Counted from the stretch's first letter, positions 42,300 through 51,724 are shown. The stretch: 64,000 bases of DNA from Taibaiella sp. (GCA_013815385.1 JACDGL010000006.1:158623-222622); one strand, 5' to 3'. Notes: generated by a model not told the origin, from the sequence alone. Program-made: numbers and translations.

Positions 42300-42354
42300 T
42301 TTCACCAATTAGCTTGTCAATTGTACCCAAAACTGTAAGTTTCACCAATTAGCT
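42300..42354. repeat. 15-bp direct repeat upstream of DUF4290
   Basis: TTTCACCAATTAGCT at 42300-42314 and 42340-42354, spaced 40 nt apart in the non-coding gap between the DUF4290 gene and the small lipoprotein gene. Confidence 0.7.
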
Positions 42355-42358
42355 GAAC

Positions 42359-42781
42359 TTACTGTTTAGTAAAATCAATTATAGCGCTGTATCCACTAAA
42401 GTTGCCAGTTATTTTGAGGTCTTTAGAGGTTAAGGTATCGATAGTAGCTTGTGGAGGTATCAATGGGCTTTGAGTATTTACATGCAGGGTATTCACACTA
42501 TTCTGTGTGGTAATGGACCATGTCATTGGGGTGCTGTTAGTAGTATGACCACTATCTACCCTTATAGTACCAGTACTGTCAGCATTAAAATGAGCGCTTA
42601 TTAATGTAAAGCCTAATGAGGCTGGGGTAATGGGGTAACCCATTATTGTAGCTGTATTCATATTCCATGTGCCAACTATAAGTGATTGGGGGGTAGGGTT
42701 AGTGCTACTCTTAGAACATGATGTAAATGACAGGATAGCCATAATGGCAACAATGCCTAAAGATAAAAGGTGACGTTTCAT
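42359..42781 (-). CDS. Lipocalin-like small lipoprotein
   Basis: 140 residues. Signal sequence and lipobox FTSC (Cys22), followed by a Ser/Thr/Pro linker and a beta-rich domain starting LIVGTWNMNTATIMG and ending LKITGNFSGYSAIIDFTKQ. GTW near the start is typical of lipocalin-like (DUF4923/lipocalin_4) lipoproteins of Bacteroidota. Ligand unknown. Confidence 0.7.
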   Translation of the reverse strand: MKRHLLSLGIVAIMAILSFTSCSKSSTNPTPQSLIVGTWNMNTATIMGYPITPASLGFTLISAHFNADSTGTIRVDSGHTTNSTPMTWSITTQNSVNTLHVNTQSPLIPPQATIDTLTSKDLKITGNFSGYSAIIDFTKQ

Positions 42782-42868
42782 ATTTGTTTTTGTATTTATG
42801 CTAAATTAAGGAATATTATATTAGTATTTACTTTCAGTATAATAAACGCATTAAATCCGATAAAAGTA

Positions 42869-43540
42869 TCAGGCATCGGTTCCTGCTATCACCAATACTA
42901 TCTCTCCCTTGGGCGGGTGGGCCTCGTAATGGGTGGCCAAGTCCTGGAGGGTGCCCTTACGCGTCTCTTCAAACATTTTAGTTAGTTCACGCCCTACGGC
43001 GGCCTGGCGGTCGGTGCCCATGTGCACTGCCAGCTCGGTAAGTGTTTTTACCAGGCGGTGGGGCGATTCGTATAAAAGGATAGTGCGCTCCTCTGCAGCC
43101 AGTTGCTTCATGAGGGTTTGCCTGCCTTTTTTTACCGGGATAAAACCCTCAAATACAAACCGGTTGCCCGGTATGCCCGACTGCACCAGTGCGGGCACAA
43201 AAGCCGTAGCGCCCGGCAGGCACTCTACAGGTATGCCATTGCGTACACACTCCCTTACCAGCAGAAAGCCGGGATCGGAGATGCCGGGCGTACCTGCATC
43301 GGTTATCAATGCAAATATTTTACCACCCTGCAGCTGCGCTACTATATGCGGCAATACTTTATGCTCATTGTGCTGGTGGTAAGGGATCAATGGCTTACTG
43401 ACCTGGTAATGCTTCAGCAGTATGCTGCTGGTGCGTGTATCCTCGCATAGTATGCCATCGGCCCTGCCCAATACCTCTACTGCCCGGTAGGTAATATCCC
43501 CCAGGTTGCCTATTGGCGATGGTACAAGGTATAGCCGCAA
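42869..43540 (-). CDS. rsmI: 16S rRNA (cytidine-2'-O)-methyltransferase
   Basis: RsmI methylates C1402 of 16S rRNA with SAM. Signatures: YLVPSPIGNLGDITYRAVEVL, CEDTRTSSILLKHY, ITDAGTPGISDPGFLLV, FEGFIP and YESPHRLVKTL. 223 residues, as expected. The start is a TTG (TTG-CGG-CTA) at 43540 and homology begins there. It follows purS on the same strand by about 30 nt. Confidence 0.94.
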   Translation of the reverse strand: MRLYLVPSPIGNLGDITYRAVEVLGRADGILCEDTRTSSILLKHYQVSKPLIPYHQHNEHKVLPHIVAQLQGGKIFALITDAGTPGISDPGFLLVRECVRNGIPVECLPGATAFVPALVQSGIPGNRFVFEGFIPVKKGRQTLMKQLAAEERTILLYESPHRLVKTLTELAVHMGTDRQAAVGRELTKMFEETRKGTLQDLATHYEAHPPKGEIVLVIAGTDA

Positions 43541-43573
43541 TTATGGAGGTTTAAAATTTTTAAAGAGGATGGC

Positions 43574-43825
43574 TTATGCTTCCTGCACCATTACATCAAA
43601 AGATTCCATTACCTGGTTGGCCAGCAATTTTTTACAGGCATCTGTAGCAAGTTGGTGTGCATGGTCTTTGTCATTGGCATCTACGCTCAGTGTCACATGC
43701 TTGCCTATGCGTACCTCGTGCACATTGCCAAGCCCCAGGTTATGCAGGCTGTTATTTACAGCCTTGCCCTGCGGATCCAATAATTCTTTGAGCGGCATTA
43801 TATTGATGTGCGCTATATATTTCAT
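43574..43825 (-). CDS. purS: Phosphoribosylformylglycinamidine synthase subunit PurS
   Basis: 83 residues from the ATG at 43825 (MKYIAHINIMPLKELLDPQG). The motif KELLDPQGKAVNNSLHNLGL and the C-terminal CKKLLANQVMESFDV define PurS, the small subunit that brings PurQ and PurL together for FGAM synthesis in purine biosynthesis. The frame remains open upstream to 43996, but that part has no homology and overlaps pssA. purQ and purL are not in the window. Confidence 0.92.
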   Translation of the reverse strand: MKYIAHINIMPLKELLDPQGKAVNNSLHNLGLGNVHEVRIGKHVTLSVDANDKDHAHQLATDACKKLLANQVMESFDVMVQEA

Positions 43826-43836
43826 TTCTACAATTT

Positions 43837-44619
43837 TCAGGAATTTATAATAACAGTCTGTGGCTCTTTGTATACCAGAGATAGCAATACATATACGATA
43901 AATGCAAGTGGCACCGCTGCTACCTGTATCAATGGTATGGCTGCGAGTGTGACAATAACCAATATAAGCTGGGGCCATACATAACGCATGGTCCATTTAT
44001 GCGGCATCAGCTTAAAGAAACGTATGTTAGAGACCATGAGCCAGCACAGGATGATAATGAGCAGGTATATGGTCCACCTGCCCTGTAGCTTTTCACCCAG
44101 ATGCATAGTGTCATACCAGTTGACGAGTGGCAGGGAAGCTACGAATATGCCAACAGCAGGTACCGGCAAGCCTCTGAAAGAGTGTTGCTGATCTGTTACT
44201 GATACATTGAATTTAGCGAGCCTCAGTGCTGCGAAGCAGGCTACCAGGAAGGCCGGTGCCATGGCCAGCATATCTACATCCATCGCATTAGGCTGCCGCA
44301 TCCACGCACCCCATAGCATTTTGAACAGTATCATAGACGGTGCTACGCCAAAAGAAACAACATCAGCAAGTGAATCAAGGTCTTTACCTATAGGAGAATA
44401 TACCCTCAATGCACGTGCGGCAAACCCATCGAGCAAGTCGCAAAGGGCTGCGATGCCTATAAATACACTTCCCCACCACATTTGCTCCGTACCTATAACC
44501 CAGTACTGTTCGCCGCTATTAAAATTCGCCAGAAACGGCTGGGAATTAAGAATAAATGCTATTGCTATGCAACCGCAAAAAAGATTAGTAAGCGTAAGCA
44601 GGTTGGGAAGGTGCTTCAT
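43837..44619 (-). CDS. pssA: CDP-diacylglycerol-serine O-phosphatidyltransferase
   Basis: Makes phosphatidylserine from CDP-DAG and serine at the inner membrane, the precursor of phosphatidylethanolamine. The CDP-alcohol phosphotransferase motif is complete: DLLDGFAARALRVYSPIGKDLDSLADV (DG..AR...G..LD..D). 260 residues with about seven membrane helices and opening MKHLPNLLTLTNLFCG. TACTTTTG sits 7 nt before the start. The purS gene starts 11 nt downstream, so they share a transcript. Confidence 0.93.
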   Translation of the reverse strand: MKHLPNLLTLTNLFCGCIAIAFILNSQPFLANFNSGEQYWVIGTEQMWWGSVFIGIAALCDLLDGFAARALRVYSPIGKDLDSLADVVSFGVAPSMILFKMLWGAWMRQPNAMDVDMLAMAPAFLVACFAALRLAKFNVSVTDQQHSFRGLPVPAVGIFVASLPLVNWYDTMHLGEKLQGRWTIYLLIIILCWLMVSNIRFFKLMPHKWTMRYVWPQLILVIVTLAAIPLIQVAAVPLAFIVYVLLSLVYKEPQTVIINS

Positions 44620-44626
44620 TGTTGGT

Positions 44627-44634
44627 CAAAAGTA
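44627..44634 (-). promoter_or_regulatory. -7 promoter element (TACTTTTG) for pssA
   Basis: Exact TAnnTTTG on the minus strand, 7 nt before the pssA ATG. Confidence 0.55.
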
Positions 44635-44674
44635 ATAATTATTGATTAATTACCTGTGTACGTCGGTAAACAGA

Positions 44675-44700
44675 AACGCCGGCATACGATACCGGCGCTG
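44675..44700 (-). terminator. Intrinsic terminator after the response regulator gene
   Basis: CGCCGG / CCGGCG stem with a short loop; on the minus strand it is followed by TTTCTGTTT, downstream of the stop at 44721. Confidence 0.6.
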
Positions 44701-44720
44701 TAATTTTATTTATTGATGAT

Positions 44721-45422
44721 CTATTCAGGTATTACCAGGCGGAAACCGTTACCATGAATATTCACTATCTCTACACTGCTGTCATCTTTGAGGTACTTGC
44801 GCAACTTGGCTATATACACATCCATACTGCGGCCATTAAAGTAGGTATCGCTGCCCCATATACGTTTCAGGGCCGATTCGCGCGGCAGCAGGTCATTCTT
44901 GTATTCGGCCAGCATCAGCAGCAATTCATTCTCTTTAGGGGATAATGTGCTTGTCTTGCCATCATGCTCCAGTGTGCGGAGCTTGCTGTTAAAATGATAA
45001 CTGCCTATGATAAATTCTATCTGCGAGTGGTTCTTATCATGCAGGTCCTGGTTGCGTTTCAGTATGGCCTTTATCTTATGCAGCAGTACTTCACTGTCAA
45101 ATGGTTTTGCTATATAATCATCTGCACCCAACTTGTAGCCGGAAAGGATATCCTCCTTCATGCTTTTTGCAGAGAGGAAGAACAAAGGCACATCGGGATC
45201 TACATTGCGTATTTCTTCTGCAAGGGTAAAGCCATCCATATTAGGCATCATTACATCCAGCAGGCATATATCATACCTTTCGCGGCGGAAAGCTGCAAGG
45301 CCCAGTATACCATCACGTGCCAGTTCTACTATATAATCATTCAGCTCCAGGTAATTTTTCAGTACCTGGCCGAAATTGGTATCATCTTCAACTAATAGAA
45401 CTTTATACTTTTCCTTGTCCAT
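44721..45422 (-). CDS. OmpR/PhoB-type response regulator
   Basis: 233 residues. Receiver domain with acidic pocket VLLVEDDTNFG, phosphoacceptor Asp56 in DICLLDVMMPNMDG, and the switch Lys in YIAKPFDSEVL. The C-terminal winged helix ends NGRSMDVYIAKLRKYLKDD and VNIHGNGFRLVI, the OmpR family fingerprint. No kinase gene is adjacent; a sensor kinase of matching type is at 55967-56935 in the same window. TACTTTTG lies 19 nt upstream. Confidence 0.93.
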   Translation of the reverse strand: MDKEKYKVLLVEDDTNFGQVLKNYLELNDYIVELARDGILGLAAFRRERYDICLLDVMMPNMDGFTLAEEIRNVDPDVPLFFLSAKSMKEDILSGYKLGADDYIAKPFDSEVLLHKIKAILKRNQDLHDKNHSQIEFIIGSYHFNSKLRTLEHDGKTSTLSPKENELLLMLAEYKNDLLPRESALKRIWGSDTYFNGRSMDVYIAKLRKYLKDDSSVEIVNIHGNGFRLVIPE

Positions 45423-45441
45423 AGTAATGTTATATCTGTGT

Positions 45442-45449
45442 CAAAAGTA
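45442..45449 (-). promoter_or_regulatory. -7 promoter element (TACTTTTG) for the response regulator
   Basis: Exact TAnnTTTG on the minus strand, 19 nt before the start codon at 45422. Confidence 0.5.
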
Positions 45450-45487
45450 ATAAGTGCAGGAATTGCACGTGGGTAAAGTTTTGTTAA

Positions 45488-46528
45488 TTAAAAACGGGGG
45501 CAGTTCATGGTACGCCTTGGTTCGTGGGTGAAGCTAAGATTGCCGTAGTTGCCCTGGTATATAAGTGAAAACTCCATAGCGCCATATCCGCTGGTATAGG
45601 GTGCCAGTTTTGATATGGTCAGATCGTAGCTTGCTATCGCCTGGAAGCCATTCCACCGGAGGCCCGCAGCGCCTATTACGGCATCATTGATCCGGTTAAA
45701 AGCACCCAGTATTACCTCTGTGTGTTTTTCGGCTCCGGCATTCAGCCTGATGTTAACCAGGGAACCATATACCAATTCATACGCACCACCCTGCGTAGTG
45801 TAATATACCGATGGATTAAGCGCCCAGAATTCATTGATCTGGAAGATGCCGTCCACATTCACCGTAGGGCGCATGTTTATCTGGTTAGTACTGCTGTTAT
45901 AAAAACTTTCTTTGGGCTGATTGATATTGGCAAGGCCAAATCCTGCCTTTATGTAAGTATTCTCATTAGGGAAGTATGCATAATTTATGCCGGCGCCAAT
46001 GGTGGTGTAGGTGGTTTTGGCCACATAGTTTTTCTCGCCGTTGGATAATGAGGGGTTAAATGATAACCCATCCCATTGCTGGTCGAATGTTAGTGCTCCG
46101 AAATTGACACTGCGCTGCACATACCCAAAAGAACCACCAACCGAGATCATATTTTTGTCGCCTATGCCCAGATGGTAGGCAGCGAAGCCCTCATACCGCG
46201 CGAGAGATAAGTTGCCATCGCCCGCCACATCATTAAAGAAGGCAGCGCCTATACCCAGCCAGTTATTGTTCTCTTCATTATGGAACAACTTGCAATCAGC
46301 AAATGCGGATATAGTATTGTAAGGTACAGGTACTGTTGCCCATTGGTTGCGTGCATTGATGCCTACACGATAATCATTCTCAGATGTAAGTGCGGTATTA
46401 GCAGGATTGAGCAACATAGGCGCAGCATAGTACTGCGAAAAATGCATACTTTGAGCCTGGGCATTTACACATAAGATACCTGCTGCCAGGGTGATGAGGG
46501 TAAACTTCATGAGGGTAGTTTTTTTCAT
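45488..46528 (-). CDS. PorP/SprF family type IX secretion membrane protein
   Basis: 346 residues. Signal peptide (residues 1-26, ending AQAQ) followed by HFSQYYAAPMLLNPANTAL, the near-invariant PorP/SprF opening (QYxxNPxxxNPA). The rest is a beta-barrel with many Gly/Tyr strands, ending MNCPRF. These outer-membrane proteins help type B cargo to be secreted or attached. The ATG overlaps the stop of the 1197-residue cargo gene by 4 nt, so they are co-translated and probably form a dedicated pair. Confidence 0.92.
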   Translation of the reverse strand: MKKTTLMKFTLITLAAGILCVNAQAQSMHFSQYYAAPMLLNPANTALTSENDYRVGINARNQWATVPVPYNTISAFADCKLFHNEENNNWLGIGAAFFNDVAGDGNLSLARYEGFAAYHLGIGDKNMISVGGSFGYVQRSVNFGALTFDQQWDGLSFNPSLSNGEKNYVAKTTYTTIGAGINYAYFPNENTYIKAGFGLANINQPKESFYNSSTNQINMRPTVNVDGIFQINEFWALNPSVYYTTQGGAYELVYGSLVNIRLNAGAEKHTEVILGAFNRINDAVIGAAGLRWNGFQAIASYDLTISKLAPYTSGYGAMEFSLIYQGNYGNLSFTHEPRRTMNCPRF

Positions 46529-49500
46529 CTTAGTAGTGTTATATTTCCTTTTTTAGTTAGTGAGGTGCCATCTACAAATAAGGCCTGTAGTACATAAGCG
46601 TATGCATCCATTGGTTGTGGCGCGCCTTTATATTTTCCATCCCAGCCTATAGCTATGTCGGTTGTTTCGAACATCAGCTGGCCCCAGCGATTGAATATCT
46701 TTAAGTCTACTGTTTGTATAGCACCGCCCCTTATGAACAATATATCATTAGTGCCATCTCCGTTAGGACTAAAAGCGGTTGGTACGTCGGCACGGGGCTG
46801 CACATCTGCGGCTATCTGCCGGCAGAAATTGGAAGGGCACCCGGATCTATTTTTCGCTGTTAGGCATACGTTGTACGTGCCGCTGCGCTTATAAAAATGG
46901 GTGGGGTTCGTTTCGGTACTTGTATTTGCGTCACCAAAATCCCATGAATAGGTAAGGGCGTTTATAGATTGGTTTACAAAGCTGGTAGGCACATTCAGTT
47001 TTGGCGTAAGCGGAGTATAAGTAAAGTCTGCGACCGGTAATGAATTTACCTTAATAGTGCGGTAGAATGTGTCATTACCATTGCAGGAAGATGGATTGCC
47101 TACGATCTCCCGAATGGTAAAGGTGCCCACACTATCAAACCTGTGCGAAGGAGAACTGCTGCTTGTAGTGCCACCATCACCAAAGCTCCAGGAATAGTTG
47201 GTGCCGTTTGAAGATGAATCGCTAAATAAAGCCTCTGCACCTTTACATACAGAATCAGGCCCCGAGAATCTGGCTTTTACCAGCACACCGCGCAGGCTTA
47301 TTGCATGTGTTATTGTATCCGGGGAATTGCATGCTGTAGTATCCGTCATTATCAAGGTAACGGTATAGGCACCTCCGGTAGCATAAGTATGAGGGGGTGG
47401 ATTAGGCCCGGTAAATGTAGCGCCATCGCCAAACAGCCATTTGAATGTTGTAAACGATGATGAGCCTGGTGTGCCGCTATAAACGGAGGTATTGGTAAAT
47501 GCCGCAATGTAGGGGCCACAACTATCCTGTGCCACTACGGAAAAGGCGGGCTTCTCAAAAGTGGTATCTACTGTTATGGTCAGGAATGTAGTGTCCAGTG
47601 TTTTACAGGCCTTGGGGTTATTGATGATGAGCCGCACGCTGAAATTACCCGCTGATGTAAAAGTATGTACCGGAGAGCGTACTGTGCTGGTGCCACCATC
47701 ACCAAAGGTCCATGCATAAGTAGTAGCGTTTATAGAACTATCGCCAAAACTTACCGTAAAGGGCAGGCATCCCTTTGCATTAGGAAAGGCCTTGGCCTTA
47801 GCCACAACATTGCCTAACTCAAATGCTATCTTTAGTGCTATTTCATTACAGTTGCTGCTTCTGTTGGTAGTACTCCATGCACCTACTGTTGTTGGGAAAC
47901 TGGATGATCCGCCACAACCGCCACATATAGCCTGGTAACAAACACCGTATTTATCAAAACGACTTGTGCCGCCATCAACATGTTCTCCCACGGGGCCGGT
48001 ACCCCCCATGAATGTTGCATACTGAAGTGCAGCAGCGTTTCTGCTTAAAATGATAAAATAAAAATCATGGCCATCGGTTGTGGATTGTGCAGCATCACTC
48101 GTGACTGGCAATCCAGTAGTACTGCCAGTAGAAGACGGAAAACCAACCCCACTTACTAATAATCCTCCCCAGCCGGAAATATAAATGTTCTGGCAGGTAT
48201 CTACAAGGAATGCTACAGGTGAAATATCGGTATGTGTGGAATCGCCTGTGCCATATACTGTTGAAAAAACTACATTTTTGAGGTTGCTATCCAGTGCCAT
48301 TATAAACTGAGAAGAATGAGCATTGCTGTAGGTGCCGGATGTAACAGGGAAATGGCCTCCCAATGATTGCCCCATCAGGTAAACGTTATTGTTTATATCT
48401 GTACGCACTCCGTATACCTGGTCAGTGTCGCTGGTACCTATATAGGTACCTTTAAGCAGCGTATACGGAGGAGTTGTAAGAAATTTAAGCACAAACCCAT
48501 CAATATTTCCCTGGTAGGTAGAATGCAAAGTGCCGGTGGTAGTTGGGAAATTGTTGCTGGCAGTAGCGCCTGCTACATAGATACACCGTTGGCCAGTATC
48601 AAAATCAAGCGCATAACCCGCGTCATCGCCACTGCCACCAATATAGGTGCTCCATAAGAGCGTGGTAAGTGTGGAGTTCATTTTAAAGACAACACCATCC
48701 TGAAAATCAGTAGTAGTAGTACGGATGGCAGTAGAGGTGGTAGGGAAATCTGTAGATTGCGTGGCAGCAGTTACATACACATTGCCTGATTTGTCCAGTT
48801 GGATTTCGCTGCGCGCATCATCACCATAATTGTGTTTCAATCCACCAAAACTAAACTCCGCAGCATACATATTCACTCCGTCTGCCTTAGCGCCACCTAT
48901 GTAAGTAGATCCCAGCAATGCAGATCCATCACTTTGAACTTTTACTACTACTATGTCCCCATTGCCATTGTAAGTCCTGTCATAAGCGCCCGTGGTTACA
49001 GGAAAATCATTTGAGTAGGTACGACCGGCGAGTAGGAGATTATCAGATGCATCCACTATCATGCTATGTGGCTGTTCATTATCTGAGCCGCCAAGATAGG
49101 TCGCCCACAATCGGGTACTGCCGGATGAATTATATTTTACCAGGGCTATATCAGAAGGATATCCATTGCCACTTGTAGAGGTACCTCCTCCATAATTTTT
49201 TTGAAAGGCACCGGTAGTAACTATGCTAAATGAATCAGTAGGTTTACTCAATGCATCATAAGTTAAATGGACTAGCCCCCCATTGTAAAAGTTACCGTGT
49301 TCATCGTAGGTAGCCGTATAACCCCAGTTATCAGCCAGTGAACCGCTGAATGTCGCAAAGACTACTGTTGGGTCTATGATCAATGGTTGCGTATGGTCGT
49401 AATCATCCGGAAAGCTAAAGCTTAGTACCTGGTCAGTTAATTTGTAGTTACATTTTATCTGTACTTTATTATCATTGATATATTGGAATACGTATGGTTT

Positions 49501-50118
49501 CAATTCTGTAAGATCACCTACTGTGGTGCTAATCACAAGATTTCCTTTCTTCACATTCACAGAACTCTGTCCTTCATACCGCATGCGTATCTGCGCTACA
49601 TCAGTGCCGGCGGCTACAACAAATTCGTACTTCATATTGCCACGCACAGATGACAGGTGCATATTGATACCGGGATATAGTTGCTCATAATCAAGAGACA
49701 GAAATGGATGGATCTTTGACTTCCACCGTGTAGTATCGTTGCCAATAAAGTAATTACAATAAAACTCTTCCGGTTTACTTCCCTTTATATCCTGGGTGGT
49801 GGCGCCCTCAAATGTTACTTTGTAAGAATGGAATTTTAGTATTTGTTCTTCCTTAGTTGCTCCGTGATGAACCAGGTTTATTTTTCTAATGTTATCTGCA
49901 TCTTCCAGTATATATTCAAACCCCTTATTGTAAAGCAATACATTTCCTCCTGCCGTAGTAAGTGTATATTTAAATCCTCCCTGCCATTGCCCCAGGTTTG
50001 GTATAAACTCTAATGGTGAATAGCTAAATGGCGTAGTACCCGAAGTGTTATTGTCGCCGGGAACCGCCATGGCAACAGAGGGAAGGCAAAGGATAAGGAA
50101 TACGTAAAAAAACTTCAT
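46525..50118 (-). CDS. Large T9SS type B (gliding-motility C-terminal) secreted protein with SBBP and PKD repeats
   Basis: 1197 residues. After a signal peptide an N-terminal domain (LEFIPNLGQWQGGFKYTLTT) of the DUF7948 type leads into several SBBP/propeller repeats (WATYLGGSDNEQPHSM, NLLLAGRTYSNDFPVTTGAY, LWSTYIGGSGDDAGYALDF). Four PKD-like domains follow (YAWTFGDGGTS, KWLFGDGATF, YSWSFGDGGTT, YSWDFGDANTS). The last ~85 residues are the type B sorting domain (FSPNGDGTNDILFIRG, IFNRWGQLMFETTD). It is likely a giant surface adhesin or matrix protein, secreted with the adjacent SprF. Confidence 0.9.
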   Translation of the reverse strand: MKFFYVFLILCLPSVAMAVPGDNNTSGTTPFSYSPLEFIPNLGQWQGGFKYTLTTAGGNVLLYNKGFEYILEDADNIRKINLVHHGATKEEQILKFHSYKVTFEGATTQDIKGSKPEEFYCNYFIGNDTTRWKSKIHPFLSLDYEQLYPGINMHLSSVRGNMKYEFVVAAGTDVAQIRMRYEGQSSVNVKKGNLVISTTVGDLTELKPYVFQYINDNKVQIKCNYKLTDQVLSFSFPDDYDHTQPLIIDPTVVFATFSGSLADNWGYTATYDEHGNFYNGGLVHLTYDALSKPTDSFSIVTTGAFQKNYGGGTSTSGNGYPSDIALVKYNSSGSTRLWATYLGGSDNEQPHSMIVDASDNLLLAGRTYSNDFPVTTGAYDRTYNGNGDIVVVKVQSDGSALLGSTYIGGAKADGVNMYAAEFSFGGLKHNYGDDARSEIQLDKSGNVYVTAATQSTDFPTTSTAIRTTTTDFQDGVVFKMNSTLTTLLWSTYIGGSGDDAGYALDFDTGQRCIYVAGATASNNFPTTTGTLHSTYQGNIDGFVLKFLTTPPYTLLKGTYIGTSDTDQVYGVRTDINNNVYLMGQSLGGHFPVTSGTYSNAHSSQFIMALDSNLKNVVFSTVYGTGDSTHTDISPVAFLVDTCQNIYISGWGGLLVSGVGFPSSTGSTTGLPVTSDAAQSTTDGHDFYFIILSRNAAALQYATFMGGTGPVGEHVDGGTSRFDKYGVCYQAICGGCGGSSSFPTTVGAWSTTNRSSNCNEIALKIAFELGNVVAKAKAFPNAKGCLPFTVSFGDSSINATTYAWTFGDGGTSTVRSPVHTFTSAGNFSVRLIINNPKACKTLDTTFLTITVDTTFEKPAFSVVAQDSCGPYIAAFTNTSVYSGTPGSSSFTTFKWLFGDGATFTGPNPPPHTYATGGAYTVTLIMTDTTACNSPDTITHAISLRGVLVKARFSGPDSVCKGAEALFSDSSSNGTNYSWSFGDGGTTSSSSPSHRFDSVGTFTIREIVGNPSSCNGNDTFYRTIKVNSLPVADFTYTPLTPKLNVPTSFVNQSINALTYSWDFGDANTSTETNPTHFYKRSGTYNVCLTAKNRSGCPSNFCRQIAADVQPRADVPTAFSPNGDGTNDILFIRGGAIQTVDLKIFNRWGQLMFETTDIAIGWDGKYKGAPQPMDAYAYVLQALFVDGTSLTKKGNITLLR

Positions 50119-50273
50119 GGTATAGAATTAATACTTACTTATAACAGTAAATTTAATTCTTTTTTGCCTATATTATTGAGATTACTTTAGAATACTAATA
50201 ACGCTATATTAATAAAAATAAAACCACCGATAGTCAATAGAAATCTAATAACTAAGATTTTATTGAATGAAAA

Positions 50274-50747
50274 TCAATTTACCATCTTATCTGCGCAGCA
50301 GCTGCTGGCAAAAGCATCAGGCTTGGCTTTGAATGCAAACCCCATTCCCAGTATATAACCCATTGCTTCGCGCAGGGCCTCATTGCTTTTAAATTGCGGA
50401 TTGGTATTTATGTCTGCATGCACTTCCATATCAACGTCGTAATTATTGAAGAGGTCGCATAGCTCATAGGCTATTTCTATGCTTTTGGCTACCTCTACCA
50501 GCATACGTTCTTTAATAGTATAGGGCTGTTGTGTGCGTTCGTTGTGGATATACATAAAGCCACCATGCTTTTCGCGCAGGAATACAATCACTGTCGCAAA
50601 TTCTGTATCGGTACTTCTCACCTGCGAATCGGTACCGATACATACCTTCAGGTGATAGCCTGCACTCGTCTCTCTTATTATTGCTTCTTCAACAGCTTTT
50701 TTTATAGGGAGCTTTATATGTTCCCCGCTAAAAGTGCGCCAGATCAT
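50274..50747 (-). CDS. YkuK-family RNase H-like protein
   Basis: 157 residues. Cytoplasmic. The acidic RNase H-like core shows KVCIGTDSQVR, an acidic helix ERMLVEVAKSIEIAYELCDLF and MEVHADINTN followed by GYILGMGFAFKAKPDAFASS, the YkuK/DUF458 signature. Members are putative ribonuclease H-like nucleases of unknown role. A perfect 16-bp palindrome (50756-50771) lies just upstream of the start. Confidence 0.85.
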   Translation of the reverse strand: MIWRTFSGEHIKLPIKKAVEEAIIRETSAGYHLKVCIGTDSQVRSTDTEFATVIVFLREKHGGFMYIHNERTQQPYTIKERMLVEVAKSIEIAYELCDLFNNYDVDMEVHADINTNPQFKSNEALREAMGYILGMGFAFKAKPDAFASSCCADKMVN

Positions 50748-50755
50748 AAGTAAAT

Positions 50756-50771
50756 CTTTAGTTAACTAAAG
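50756..50771. promoter_or_regulatory. Perfect 16-bp palindrome upstream of the YkuK-family gene
   Basis: CTTTAGTTAACTAAAG, flanked by AAGTAA on one side and TTACTT on the other, so the dyad extends with a 2-nt offset. It starts 8 nt before the start codon, where an operator or hairpin could act. Confidence 0.55.
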
Positions 50772-50848
50772 TTACTTATAATAGGGATATTATAATATCA
50801 CACTACAGTTAAGGAATTATTATTATGCACAGGTTATAAACATATCGG

Positions 50849-51724
50849 TTATGATAGTAATACCTGCCATGCCTTCTCCACTTCGCCTGCATCCAGCAAT
50901 TCCTTAGCATAGAGGTGCAGCGCCTGGGTAGCTACTGATTCATTTTCGCCAAAATCGCGCAATATCTGCGATAGCCGGTCATCATAGAGCATATCACTCA
51001 CTACAGGTATGGCAGTTGTGTTTGCCAGCATGCCCAGGTTATTACCGGTAAGCACAGTGCTGCTGCGTATCTTTTGCGGCAGCGCATCAAAGCCAACCCC
51101 CAGGGAAATATTAGGCTTAGCCACTTCAAATACTGCACTGCCCGATGCCCTGCAATAATAATCTGCACCCATGCGGGCTACCAGGTCTATCTTATGTGGG
51201 TCTATCTGGCCATTCTCATCCAGCACATTGTCATCTATATGCATGCGCAGCACTTCGCAGATAATAAGATTTGCAGCGCCACCTTCAGTACCTGTTTCTA
51301 TTACCTGCATCACCTTGCATTCCAGATTTACGGGTGATTCCTTTACCCTGAAAGGCTTTACCAGATCAGATTTTACCGGAGTGAAGCCTGCTTTCTCAAA
51401 TTCGTTTATATGCTTTGGATACTCGCAGCTGGCAAGGCTGGCCTGCTGCACTATACTGTAATTCACCACATTTATCACCACTTCTTTATTGGCCAGTACA
51501 TTTTCAAGCGTATGCTTTATTGTATTGTTCCTTACCCTGCGCGAAGGGGAAAATATAAGAATAGGTGGTTTGCTGCCAAATACATTGAAAAAGCTGAAGG
51601 GGGAAAGATTCATGTTGCCTTCATCATCTATAGTGCTGGCAAAACAAATGGGTCTAGGTGCTATGGCGCCAAGCAGGTAAGCATGAAGTTGTGCGGTCTT
51701 TACATCGCCGGGTGATATTGTCAT
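50849..51724 (-). CDS. Flavin reductase-like domain protein (flavoredoxin type)
   Basis: 291 residues. The FMN-binding split-barrel core is LLGAIAPRPICFASTIDDEGNMNLSPFSFFNVFGSKPPILIFSP, the flavin_reduct signature, followed by a long C-terminal extension (about 200-291) that includes YYCRASGSAVFEV and a helical end. Such proteins reduce or carry FMN; the partner oxygenase is not seen. It stands alone. Confidence 0.88.
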   Translation of the reverse strand: MTISPGDVKTAQLHAYLLGAIAPRPICFASTIDDEGNMNLSPFSFFNVFGSKPPILIFSPSRRVRNNTIKHTLENVLANKEVVINVVNYSIVQQASLASCEYPKHINEFEKAGFTPVKSDLVKPFRVKESPVNLECKVMQVIETGTEGGAANLIICEVLRMHIDDNVLDENGQIDPHKIDLVARMGADYYCRASGSAVFEVAKPNISLGVGFDALPQKIRSSTVLTGNNLGMLANTTAIPVVSDMLYDDRLSQILRDFGENESVATQALHLYAKELLDAGEVEKAWQVLLS

